Below are positions 14,152 through 24,082 of a DNA stretch of 64,000 nucleotides, one piece after another. The stretch covers positions 992,001 through 1,056,000 of the forward strand of contig JAEBUN010000003.1 in NCBI GenBank assembly GCA_023014365.1, in the 5' to 3' direction. Source of the stretch: Lepiota brunneoincarnata. Lineage: Eukaryota > Basidiomycota > Agaricomycetes > Agaricales > Agaricaceae. Under the pieces are notes generated by a model that worked only from the letters and a program-made list of their open reading frames with translations, did no database searches and had not been told where the DNA came from. The stretch's first letter is position 1, and each line of letters begins with the position of its first letter. A program made the position numbers and the translations under genes.

Positions 14152-15340
14152 TTACGACTGGTAGACGGAAATATATCTGATTCCCCATTTGGCCGCTGAT
14201 CAAAGAGTCAGAACCATGTTCCTGCAAAGAAGTTGACGGATTTACTTACACTTAAAGTTCCCAGAATCGGCGACGGCATCAGTACAAGTTCCAGGACAAC
14301 CAGAGTCGCTATAGGCCGCACCCGCCCAATCTCCACAAATTGACGTGTTGATGACCAGTGAGTGATCATGCAAGGCCGCACCAAAGTCGCAATACTTCGA
14401 AGACCAGATTGCAGCTGGGGTGCCCCATGAACTAGGATTAGGCTTATGCGCAGTGATATCGTTTGGGATCTCGTCGCGGGGGAAGAACCAGATCTTGATC
14501 CCTTGGCTATTCCATTCATGTGCAAACACACCACCACCCGCCGCATTGAACCCAGCACCAAAGGAACGTGTGTCAGTATCGAGGAAGCCACAGCCACGGT
14601 TGTCTGAGGGCAGGCTCTGGCATTTATTGTACATGAGGTTCGTGTCCGTGCCGATCTCTTCCCGGTTGTTGGGAAGGTTGCATGGACTTCCGGTGTGGAG
14701 CGTGTACTGATTCGTGGTTTGCCTATTAACACCCTCGAGAATATCGAGTTCACCGGCTTTGGGCCAGTTGGGACCGACAGACCAATAAGCAGGCCAAATG
14801 CTGCACCCATGGGGCATCATCGTGAAGTCAGCGATGAAGAGGCCACGGTCGTAGGTGTTTTTGGAGCTGATGCGAACACTGGGAACATGTTGTTAATTTC
14901 GCGGTGACAGATCCTGTCAACTCCATACGCACGAGTCACGCTTGCCGCCTACAACGGCGCGGCCAACATCTAGAATCGTTGTCCCATCCTCTTGGACATA
15001 CGCAAGTTTCTTGTTGCGGGCCTGATCTCTTCCCTGGTAGTTGACGAGGCCGTGGGTTGGGTCAGAACCAGAAAAGAAATTCCAATCACTTGGGTTTGTT
15101 GTATTGAGTGGGCGTCCAAAGCTGGTTGAAATGTTCCGCCACTTACTCAAAGAACGATTCGCCTTCGTAGTGCTCACGTCGGGTATAGCGACTAGTGGAC
15201 AGAGTGAAATTTGCGCGAAGGTCGACCGCGGCAACACCGTAACGGGGACAAGAGCGCGCACGGGAGACGCCGTCGCGGGACTTGCTGGCAAGTCCGACGA
15301 TAGGGAGGAGAATAAGAACGAGTGTGGTAGATAGGCGCAT
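14152..15340 (-). CDS. Secreted GH16 family glycoside hydrolase, copy 2
   Basis: Read on the minus strand from 15340, the protein starts MRLSTTLVLILLPIVGLASK, a clear signal peptide. An upstream ATG at 15385 would add residues and spoil this. An exon with WNFFSGSDPTHGLVNYQGRDQ follows, then an exon with LFIADF, CSIWPAYWSVGPNWPKAG and the catalytic motif GELDILEGVNRQ (E-L-D-x-x-E). The rest mirrors copy 1: FLDTDTRSFGAGFNAAGGGVFAHEW, CGDWAGAAYSDSGCPGTC and, after an intron, SAKWGIRYISVYQS. The two copies share intron positions at several points, so they are duplicates. Enzymes of this type hydrolyse beta-glucans outside the cell. Copy 2 has a contiguous motif exon where copy 1 has an intron inside GGEID. 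Confidence 0.93.
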
Positions 15341-16275
15341 TGCAGTTGCTAGGATTGCAAGTAGATCGACACACACCAGGTGCAAGACAGAGAGTGTAAG
15401 GAGAGGACGAGCTGGGATGGCTCTCGGGGAGTTTTGGGGGGAAGGGGGAGGGGATACCTGCTGTCGGTCGGGGATATATAGTGGGCAAAAGCCCTTAGTG
15501 CCGAGATGAAATGAAGAATGTTCAAACGTTCTACCAGACTAGTAGTAGCCTGCGCCCTGTCGCTTATCTACTTTTAGCACAGTAGCCTGAGAGCGCCGTG
15601 CTCAACAAAACCCCCAACTAGGCTAGGTATTTCGGTTTGTGCCTTCGACACAGCCTGAAGGTTAGTCCTCGTACGTCTCGTTGCCTCCGCCGTATCTGTT
15701 GCTCTTGCAAAGGCATAATCCAAGAGGCCGATACGGGCGCTTCTTGGTTGACACAACCTCGTGGATCGCCACGACAAACTTACAAGCTTCTCCATCACCT
15801 TAACTAAACTATGTATGTAACGCCTTCTTCCGCAACTCGCAAAAAAAGCGAATAAGTATATGTATATACTTGCTCCCGGAATTCTGGCAGTCTCCAACCA
15901 TCATCACCCATTTGTATGATATTTTCCTGTTCAACTTCTCACACGGGTCACATAGTTGTATACACCCCTTCCACTTTCGGCTATTAGACTTTCCAGGGCT
16001 CCGCGTGAGCCCTGCAACATAGAACTAATGTTCCTATATATTACTGCCTCGTATATTTCACGCGGCCCATTCCCCTCGTTTTTTTTTCCTCCAGCCCATC
16101 TCCTGTCTTAACATACTCCTCCCGTGTTTCCCGTTAATCGAAAGGAATATCCCCCCCTTAGTGTCATCGCCTGGTGCACTCGTAGTGAGTTTCCCCTCGC
16201 CGATCCGGAAGGAGCTCGTTGACATGGGCGGTGTCTTCCCCAGATTTTTTTTCCCCCCGTTTCTTTAATATTATA
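15341..16275. other. Divergent intergenic region, GH16 copy 2 / single-module gene
   Basis: About 0.9 kb without a supported gene. ORF-like stretches on the minus strand (15574-15897) have no domain or codon pattern that I trust. The region must contain both promoters. Pyrimidine-rich runs (tttttttttcctcc near 16080 and tttttttccccccg near 16245) precede the ATG at 16276, as in many fungal promoters. Confidence 0.4.
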
Positions 16276-16685
16276 ATGAGGGATTCGACAGTTGGCAGAC
16301 CCAAGTCCTTCAAGTGCGTTTTCCTTCACGAATCCCTCCGCGATAGTTATGCTGATTGACCAATGGCCCCTCTAGAGAAAGCAAAAGTGCAGCGGTCAAG
16401 TCCCGCGAGGAAGTCCTTCGAAACGATCCCCTCTGTGAAATCATAGACCCCCACTCCGTCCACTGCAAAAAATGCGAAACAACTATCAAACTATCCGCCA
16501 AAATGTCGTATGACCTACATCACTGGCAAACCCACAAAGAGCGGTGCCGCAAACGCAGGGCGAGGCAGCGGCGATCCGAGAGCCAAGAGGACAGTGTCCC
16601 TGAAGTGCCTACTCCACCTCTTCTACCTGACGAAGCCGCATACTACCTGTTAATGCTCTCCCGCTACACCCCTAACAACAACTAA
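16276..16685 (+). CDS. Small protein with one C-C-H-C zinc-type module
   Basis: A 38-nt exon (16276-16313, MRDSTVGRPKSF) splices across a 62-nt intron (16314-16375, GTGCGT...CTCTAG) to the main exon, giving about 115 residues. The module at 16464-16547 is CKKCETTIKL ... YDLHHWQTHKERC, matching the spacing C-x2-C-x3-[VI]-x-L-x5-Y-x4-W-x2-H-x3-C seen three times in the gene at 10879-12258. It is preceded, as there, by an acidic/hydrophobic lead (NDPLCEIIDPHSVH), and followed by a basic run RKRRARQRR that could be a nuclear signal or nucleic-acid contact. The C-terminal tail is short and Pro-rich. No named family is recognised. The shared module argues that this is a real gene although it is short. 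Confidence 0.68.
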
Positions 16686-16881
16686 TTGTGTGACTTACTA
16701 GATACCTGCTGTCTTGCATTGTAGCTTTGGTGGTACTGTACAGTACATACATTATTGCATTTGTGCCTTATCTTGTTCATACTTATATTCTATGCCCCCG
16801 TCAATAACCAAAGCTGATGAAATTGTAACAATGATGCACAACCAAAAAAGTCATTGAGCAATTCTTGGCACCCGATCGTTA

Positions 16882-18614
16882 CTATCCAGCATCTAATGGA
16901 GGTTGTACAATTCCACTATTGAGCATATCACGTAAAATACCATCATCTGCCGCGCGAATGCCACTAAACAATGACAGGTCAGGGAACAGAACAGAAGCCT
17001 CGAAAAAAGTCGACCAAGAAAATTTTCAGAAAACGGAAAAGGCCAGGGGGACATAAGGGGGAAAGGGTCCAAGGTCCAAGAGCAAAAAAAAAAAAAGAAA
17101 AAAGACGTACAGAACCTGTTTCACAGCGTCACGTAGCACGGAGCCTGTGGAAATATCAATCTTTTGGACTCCATCGAGACCATCCGCGCGCGTTGGGCCA
17201 ACGTTCAGGAGTAACACAGGTTTCTGTATGTTCAGTGCATGCCTCAATAGCCTGAGAAAATATATATGGATGCACAATCAAGTTGCGGGGTTGAGAACGA
17301 GGGCTACCTTGCTTCAAAAGGAAACTGACCTGAAGGCTGAATACGTCGCTAGTGTTGTCCCCATGACGAGAAGGCGATCCGCCCTTTCAATGAAGTGGTA
17401 TCTGCGAGGTTGAATAATCAAGTGTTGATAGGCATGGGGTGAATTGAAGACTTACGATGCTTCTTTGACGGAGGGTGGAATCGATTCACCGAAGAATGTA
17501 ACTTGAGGTTTGAGCTGGGTGGTTATCAGCAACCAGACCCCCACATACGCAGATTCCATGAGCCCTACCACCGTATTCTTGTGATGCTCTGATAAACATG
17601 TCGGGCAATCAGGGATCTGGAAGTCGGAAAACGATATGCCGAGATGTTCAATCGCAACCTACTCGAAGGCTGGAATCAGGGTCACAAAGCCTTCCCAACC
17701 CCTATAAAGTGCATACATCTCCATCTGGGTTCGTCCTTGGTCGGACACCAGTACGTTCCATTTCTCGAGTCAAGGTAAACCATTTGGGATTCGCGGAGGA
17801 AAGCCACTCTTGGAATGCTTCACGGCTAATAGCATGACCACGACTGCAGTGGACTTGCTGGATATATTGCTTTCTATAGGTTCTCCTCGTGCGAGTGGAT
17901 ATTGACGTACATGAAGTGTTCCATGAAGTTCCAGAATCGAAGAAGCAAGCTTTGATGGAGGCCAGTGAGATCGCGCCTTGTTAAGCAGTGCTTTGTGGTG
18001 TAGTCCGTCCACATTCTGCGGGTTCGGTCATTCGATTGTGTCATGCATGATGAGATTGGAAGAATTTTACCAACCTGTGTGACGAGCCCCGAAACGACGC
18101 CGGCATGTTGGAGTGCCGCGAGAGCATAGTGCGTCGTGTTAGGCAACGCGTCCCGGACTGGCAAGTAGCCAAGGTAGGATCTCAGCCTAAACACCCGTTA
18201 GGTTCCTCGTATCGTAAAGATGATGATCACGCACCAGTATCGTTGCCTGGCATCCCGGATCCAGTCAACGACTTTCAGACGAGGTGGTTTGGGACTGATA
18301 CCTGAAACTATGTCCCTTCTCAGTCTCGTCAGTCAGTTCATGGTAAAATATAGGCCTGAAATGCTCAGAAAACCAAAACTTGAGAGATCCAGAGGAATGA
18401 CAAACTTGTAGTTCGGATTCATATACCGTCCATCATGCCCTCTGTATGCCCTGATGCCTGAATCGACACTGACGCCAGCACCAGTGAGCACGACGACATT
18501 CCCCGGGTGTAAAAACTTGGCAACACGGTCGACAGCCTCTTCCTGTGCGATGGTTGAAGTTGTCGAAGGGGCGGAGAGGATGGCTTTCGGGATGTGCGGA
18601 ACAAATAATCGCAT
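16882..18614 (-). CDS. Sir2-family NAD-dependent deacylase (SIRT4-like)
   Basis: It removes acyl groups from lysine using NAD. From the start at 18614 (MRLFVPHIPKAIL; an ATG at 18665 is an alternative) the NAD-binding motif is GAGVSVDSGIRAYRG. Later exons carry RSYLGYLPVRDALPNTTHYALAAL, then NVDGLHHKAL, then ELHGTLH with the catalytic His. The zinc region reads VHCSRGHAISREAFQEWL..NPKW and later DCPTC. The segments VTFFGESIPPSVKEAS, MGTTLATYSAF and LLLNVGPTRADGLD follow. The last exon joins across a T-rich intron (about 16964-17105) to end in DDGILRDMLNSGIVQPPLDAG, stop at 16882. The leading region is basic/hydrophobic and could be mitochondrial, as in SIRT4, but this is inferred. It is divergent from PEX7 with under 90 bp between start codons. 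Confidence 0.9.
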
Positions 18615-18701
18615 GTGACAGTCGACAACTGAAAGTGCTGCCGGCAGAGACCCTTTCCCAGCCATCAGCCTCAATTACCCTCCAATTACCGACCATCACA
18701 G

Positions 18702-19976
18702 ATGAGCCTCCCTCGCGCTCCCCCAGCGGTCCTACAGACCCCCGGTTTCGCCCACTATGCCCTCGCCTGGTCCCCCTTTCACACCACCCGCCTTGCGCTT
18801 GCCTCTTCGGCTAACTTTGGGCTGGTGGGTAATGGGCGACTACACCTCGTATCTGTCCATCCGGGCCCCAGTGGAGTCCATGGAGTGAGCCTCGACAAGT
18901 AGTACGTCTTTTGTTTCCTGGTATCGCCGTTGTTGGCGGGTTCAAAACCTCGAAGATTATAGCTATGAAACGCAGGATGGACTATATGATGTCGCGTGGT
19001 CCGAGATTCATGAGAATCAGCTGGTCACTGCCTCTGGAGATGGGTCAATACGGTTATGGGATGTCATGCTGAATGTGGGCTCCTAATTTTCTGTGCCATG
19101 GTCAGACCCTGACTCCTGCATGATATGTGCAGGATCTTCCCATACGCGCCTGGCAAGAACACACGCGGGAGGTGTTCTCCGTGGATTGGTCAAATATCAA
19201 AAAAGACACGTTTGCCTCGTCATCTTGGGATGGAATGATTAAGCTGGTATTCCTGACCCTCCCAACGTCCTCGACCTAGGTTAACCTCCACTCATCTGCT
19301 AGTGGCTACCAGACCGACCGCGCTCAGTCCTTACCCTCCAAGCACATCACGCTTGTGTTTACCAAACACTTTTCTCCCCCCACCAACCCGACCTCATCGC
19401 CTCCTGTTCCACTGACGGCACTGTCAAAGTCTTTGATCTCCGCACACAGACCTATGCCCCCAATGTCGGCAACAACTTTGCCACACCCCTGACAGCGGCC
19501 GCACTCACCATCCCAGCGTCTACAACCGAAGTTCTCTCAATCGACTGGAACAAATACCGCCCACTCGTGCTCGCGAGTGCAGGTGTTGACAAAACAACAA
19601 GGGTGTGGGACTGTAGAATGATCAAGGTTGGGGAGGTGGGGCAGGTCGGCGGACAGTGTGAAACTCAGCTACTAGGGCATGAATATGCAGTGAGGAAGGT
19701 ACAGTGGAGTCCGCATCGGCCAGATGTGCTTTCCACTGCAAGTTACGATATGACTTGCCGAGTGTATGTTGCACCTTTACCAAGCCCTGTACAGCAGCAG
19801 ATACTGATTCGATCCCTTTCAGGTGGACGACGACACCTACATCAGGACGACCACAGCTGTTGTATATCCATGACCCTCATACGGAGTTTGTTGTTGGATG
19901 TGGTTGGTCGCTTTATGAAGAGGATGTATTGGCGAGTTGCAGCTGGGATGGGCGATTGAATATATTCCGGCCGTGA
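18702..19976 (+). CDS. PEX7: Peroxin 7, PTS2 receptor (WD40)
   Basis: This soluble receptor carries PTS2-tagged enzymes to the peroxisome. The start MSLPRAPPAVLQTPGFAHYALAWSPF is typical. Exons then give YETQDGLYDVAWSEIHENQLVTASGDGSIRLWD, PIRAWQEHTREVFSVDWSNIKK, FASSSWDGMIKLW, HHACVYQTLFSPHQPDLIASCSTDGTVKVFD, LVLASAGVDKTTRVWD and AVRKVQWSPHRPDVLSTASYDMTCRV; the final repeat is TEFVVGCGWSLYEEDVLASCSWDGRLNIF (read in segments). That is six to seven WD40 blades, with the order and the terminal CSWDG found in Pex7. All introns are short and keep the frame. Because the next gene begins at 20104, the 3' UTR must be brief. Confidence 0.93.
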
Positions 19977-20103
19977 ATATCAGTGTTCACTAGACACTAT
20001 TTATAAGACAGCGCTTATCTTTCCTTCCCACCAGCAACAAGGTTGGGCGAGTGCCTTGCCCTTTCAGCACACATCCTCTAATAATTTATCCAGAACTAAA
20101 TTC

Positions 20104-21000
20104 ATGACATTACCAGCGCTTGACCCTGACACGAGCAACCCTGAAGATGTTCTCTTTGATTCTCTGCAGACACTGTATGAATACAAACCCATCACCCTTA
20201 CCTTCCCCGGCGCAACCTACACCCACAAGCACACATCCAACGGCATAACCACAACTATCACACTTCAGACACCCGATCCCGAGGCCGCCAACTGGGCTCT
20301 ACATGCCTCCTCAGTCTGGATCGCGTCGAGCCAGTTGGCCAGCCAGATAGAACACCTGAGGTTGAGCGAGCACCTGCGACGGGTACAACAACTCCACCCG
20401 ACGAGAAAGTTGACAATTCTTGAACTTGGCGCAGCAGCTGGATTGCCTAGTATACTCGTAGCGGGGCTGTATCCAGACATCTCCGTCCTCGCCACGGACT
20501 ACCCGGACGAGAAACTCATTCGTACCTTGGGGCAGAACGTTGCACGAAACGATGTACAGAGAAATTGCCGTGCGATGGCGTATGCTTGGGGTTCGGATCC
20601 GTCTCCTCTATTTAGCTGCGCGGGACTGGAAAGTGTCAGTTGTCGAGGGTTTGATGTGATCATTGCCGCAGATACCCTGTGGAATCCCGGATTGCATGGT
20701 ATTTTCATTGAGAGTCTTCAGAAAACTCTACTCCAAGACCTGAATGCGAGGGTACACCTTGTGGCTGGATTGCATACGGGGAGATATACTATTCAGTCGT
20801 TCTTGGACGCCGTCGGGCAAGCTGGATTTCGGATTATGCAAGTCTCTGAGCGGGAAGTGGATGGGGAGGATAGGAGCAACAGCAGGGGATGGGACGTCAT
20901 GAGAGCGGAGTTCGAGGAGGAGAGGGATCGGAGAAAATGGGTAGTTTGGATTGAGCTTTGCTGGGAAGAGAGTCGACTGTCGCAGTGTGGCGATTCATGA
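20104..21000 (+). CDS. Class I SAM methyltransferase, NNT1/EFM7-type
   Basis: A single-exon gene. Motif I is LELGAAAGLPSILVAG, followed by VLATDYPDEKLIRTLGQNV (acidic ribose-binding Asp) and VIIAADTLWNPGLHG, a pattern of the METTL21/NNT1 group, whose members methylate lysines or the EF1A N-terminus (Efm7) or nicotinamide. The N-terminal part DPEDVLFDSL..LYEYKP and the ANWALHASSVWIASSQLA segment fit Efm7/Nnt1. ATG 20104 was chosen because residues from 20056 on are unlike the family, though an extra 16 residues are possible. The length, about 298 residues, is near the usual size. The substrate cannot be fixed from sequence alone. Confidence 0.88.
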   Translation: MTLPALDPDTSNPEDVLFDSLQTLYEYKPITLTFPGATYTHKHTSNGITTTITLQTPDPEAANWALHASSVWIASSQLASQIEHLRLSEHLRRVQQLHPTRKLTILELGAAAGLPSILVAGLYPDISVLATDYPDEKLIRTLGQNVARNDVQRNCRAMAYAWGSDPSPLFSCAGLESVSCRGFDVIIAADTLWNPGLHGIFIESLQKTLLQDLNARVHLVAGLHTGRYTIQSFLDAVGQAGFRIMQVSEREVDGEDRSNSRGWDVMRAEFEEERDRRKWVVWIELCWEESRLSQCGDS

Positions 21001-21202
21001 AACCCATCAGATTGTAACATTCATAGCAAAGTATATATATACATAAAACATAAAATACAGGATATAAAGGGGAGGCAAGAAGAGCTATATTGTCTGGAGG
21101 GGCGGAGGGAGAGTCGGAAAGAGGAAGAGGATAAGCGTATGCTACAATATTATACATCAAGAAGGGATTATGGTAGGGCCTGTCCACCACACAGCCAGCT
21201 GA

Positions 21203-21216
21203 GGGGGGGGGGGGGG
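21203..21216 (+). repeat. G14 homopolymer near the 3' end of the F-box gene
   Basis: Fourteen G residues in a row just beyond the stop codon of the minus-strand F-box gene. A second G15 run at 22029-22043 sits in one of its introns. They are candidate slippage or sequencing-length sites; no function is indicated. Confidence 0.85.
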
Positions 21217-21220
21217 TTCT

Positions 21221-22967
21221 TTAGCGAGGAGAAGACGAGACGTTGGGAGCACCAAAGGTCAATATCTTGAGCGGCATCTGACCACCCCTGTTTTCCTAAA
21301 GGGACCCGCCATCAGCCCCCAGAAGCCAAAAAGAATATATATAAAGAGTACACCCACATAGAGTAATATGATATTATCCTCTGTAACACGCAAATCTTGC
21401 AATTTGAGACCCTGCCCGTTGGCCGGAGGGATCTCTCTCCTGTTCTCGGTTGGAACAAGTCTGGTGTACTTTCCAACGAAATCCCACATTTGCGGCAAGG
21501 TCGATGCATTGTCTGTGTGGGGCGAAAAAGTAATGGAATTGAGCCTCATCTTGGTTCCAGTCGTGGAATCCTGGTCCAAGTAAAGAATTCGAGCGCCCAC
21601 GATAGCAGGTTTCCCGACTAGCCTGGTACCGGCGGTATTCCTGACTACGACATATTGGCACCATTCGTTCCAGGCAAAGTAAGGTCCGCGGGTCAAGGGG
21701 CAAGAGAAGAACCATTCGTGAAGGATCATCCAGTTGGTTGGTCTGGCTTGTGGAGAAGGGCGTGCAGTGAGCATGATGATTCTGCGCGAGGGATCGGAGT
21801 AGAATAGAGCGTTGGATGCAGCAAAGCCGTCCATCGGGGCGTCGTTGCGGTGGAGATTGATAATGTGGCCTCTCCAAGCGTCGGGAAGCTGTAATTGCCG
21901 TTCGGCAACCGGTTGCTGAACGTTTCTGATGTTGTAGACAGTGAGAGAAGTTGTTCCGTTGATTTCTTCGACAACTAAGATGCGGTTGGCGTCGAGGAAA
22001 TGTATATCTTGTTTAGTAAGTCGCTGAAGGGGGGGGGGGGGGGCACAGTGAGTGAAAATTCTGGGTGAGGAGGACCGGTGGCTTACAACAGCGAGGAGAG
22101 TCTTCCAGTTGATGATGAGTTGTTCCATCTTTGGAGTGGGGCCACCGAAATCAAGGCGGACAAGGAGTTTGTCACCGCATATGGTAACATTTATACCGGA
22201 AAGAACCATGCCAGGCACAGCGGATGCAACGAAACTGTAGTGGTCAGAAGCGGATCCTTTGTGTTTGTTGAAGGACCACATATCGCGGATTTTCAACAGG
22301 ACGTCAATCTGATTCGGAGCGCTATCAAAGACAGACAGGCACAATAGGTCAGAGGGAAGGACTTGGAGAATTTTTAATTTAAAAAAAAAAAAAGAAACAT
22401 ACACCAAGGCATGGCCGGTGACAATCAAGTTCTGGGTGGGGTCCAGGGCGACACACTCGACACGAGGGGCAGTGGGGATTCTAACGTGGCGTGTTTGAGA
22501 TGGGGCCCGCCCGGTGCGGCAGGAGGGCAACTCCATAATCTCCACACCTTGTGTGGCAACATAATGCATGAAGCCACAGGAGACGTCGAAATTTCCGAGC
22601 AAAGAAATATAAGCTTTCTGCTCGTGATTCCAGTTAAGCATCGGCCACTCTGTCCTGTAAGCCAGCAGGAGGCTGAGTCGGGCAGTGAAAGGGGGGCCGT
22701 GATGGGTGATGGCGCCTGTCTTCATGCCCGTCAACGCGAGTTCATGTTTATAGCGGAGTGGTAAAAACTCCATGGTGAGCACATAAACTCTGCGGAAGAC
22801 CTGAAAAGAGGGATGGGTCGTCGTCGTCGTCGGTAAATATAAGTTCTGGGATATCGTACCTTGCAAGTAATATAAAGCGTATCCGGGTCCAAATTTTCAA
22901 GAACGAGGATCAAGACATCGTTGGAAATCTTGTAGCGGCGGATAGTTGTGAGGCGATGAGGAGACAT
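21221..22967 (-). CDS. F-box-like protein of the basidiomycete type
   Basis: The start at 22967 gives MSPHRLTTIRRYKISNDVLILVLENLDPDTLYITCK, an F-box-like helix pair joined by an intron to VFRRVYVLTMEFLPLRYKHELALTGMK. The long middle part is a folded, beta-rich C-terminal region with no named domain. The last intron (donor GTGGGT, acceptor TTTAG) joins ...IILLY to ENRGGQMPLKILTFGAPNVSSSPR; the KILTFG tail is a feature I associate with large expanded F-box families in this fungal group. F-box proteins are substrate adaptors of SCF ubiquitin ligases; the substrate is unknown. A G15 tract and an A12 tract fall in its introns. Confidence 0.75.
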
Positions 22968-23470
22968 GATTTCTTGTTCTCAACATGGTGGATCGTCGAA
23001 ACAATTTATACCTGCTCAGAAAGAGAAAAAGGTCGATGGTTGCTGAGCTAGAAGAAGTCATATCCCTGCAGACTACCAACGAACAAAACTCGTATTATGT
23101 TTGCTGTGGCTGTAGTTGAAAAAAAAAAAAAAGAGTTCCTTCTGTGTCAAGTTGCATCTTTTTGTAAAGTTGCTCCGCCTCCGATTCTTCTTGTTAGGGG
23201 TGTCATGTCAACGGTGTTGAGTTTGAGATTACAGCACAAGGTTTTGCTGATGTAGGGCTGGCGAGTAGTTTTCGGACAATAAGAACCCTATCTTGGGTAT
23301 ACACCTGCCAAATGCGTCTAGACCCCATTAGGAAGGCGTGACCCGACAGCCGGTGGCGGGCAGAAGAATAATAAATACCCGTTGCGACGGTGGAGATCAG
23401 ATCAGATCTCGCTTAGTCAGCCATGGGCCCCTACAGCCACCCGCGCGCTCACCTTTTGGCTTACGCTCCG
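22968..23470. promoter_or_regulatory. Divergent promoter region, F-box gene / CRIPT
   Basis: About 500 bp between divergent start codons with no coding potential that I trust. It contains an A-rich run near 23120-23132. Promoter function is inferred from position. Confidence 0.4.
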
Positions 23471-23931
23471 ATGGTCTGCACAAAGTGCGAGAAGGTTCGT
23501 CTGGTACTGCACCTTTTTTGTTGTCCTCCTCTCCTCATCCTCATATCCATAGAAACTATCAAAGGTCGCCGCTCCCGATCCGTTCACTTCCAGCTCAACG
23601 AGCATCAAAGAGGGGTCACGCAAGGTTGGAGAGAATAAGTTCTCCCGCAGACATCGTCGCCAGGTCAGCCCCGTGCTTCTAGCCTTTGAATCTCGTCTCA
23701 CTTTGACAAAAAAAGCCATATCAAAACAAATGCAAGGACTGTAAGCAACCTACCACACAACTCAATGCCAAGTATTGCCATGGTACGTCGACCGCCCTTT
23801 TACAGCTTTCTCCCCCTCCTCCCACCCCTCACATGCCTCGTCTTTTAGGTTGCGCCTACAGGAAAGGTTTATGCTCAATATGCGGGAAACCGATCCTGGA
23901 CACCAGCAGCTATGTCATGTCTAACAAATAG
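23471..23931 (+). CDS. CRIPT: CRIPT family cysteine-rich protein
   Basis: The spliced product begins MVCTKCEK, continues with VAAPDPFTSSSTSIKEGSRKVGENKFSRRHRR (seen in pieces), then KDCKQPTTQLNAKYCHG joined to CAYRKGLCSICGKPILDTSSYVMSNK. Paired CxxC motifs at the N-terminus, KDCKQ, YCHGCAY and CSICGK match CRIPT. In animals it binds PDZ proteins and microtubules, and it is also a component of the minor spliceosome. The fungal role is most likely splicing or general RNA processing, but this is not proven here. About 100 residues is the normal length. Three short introns were needed, each with clear boundaries. The ATG at 23471 fits the conserved MVCxKCE start. Confidence 0.9.
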
Positions 23932-24082
23932 AGTTTCTTCTAACAGCTTTCTTTCAGCATTGTCTTTGATAGCATGTATAACACCCTAATACAAGAATTA
24001 TTCAATAAGCCGCAACATACTGTGCGCAAGGTGTGGGGGAAGGGGAAAGAGGATAGCTGTGGGTCTGATTCTCTTAACTAAA

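Noticed and set aside
9396..15340. GH16/zinc-module block as a perfect inverted duplication
   Set aside because: The order GH16(+), module(-), GH16(-), module(+) is convergent then divergent, so it is not a simple inverted copy of one unit.
21181..22043. G14 and G15 runs as telomere-like or G-quadruplex elements
   Set aside because: They are simple homopolymers with no repeated TTAGGG-type unit; one is inside an intron and one beyond a stop codon.
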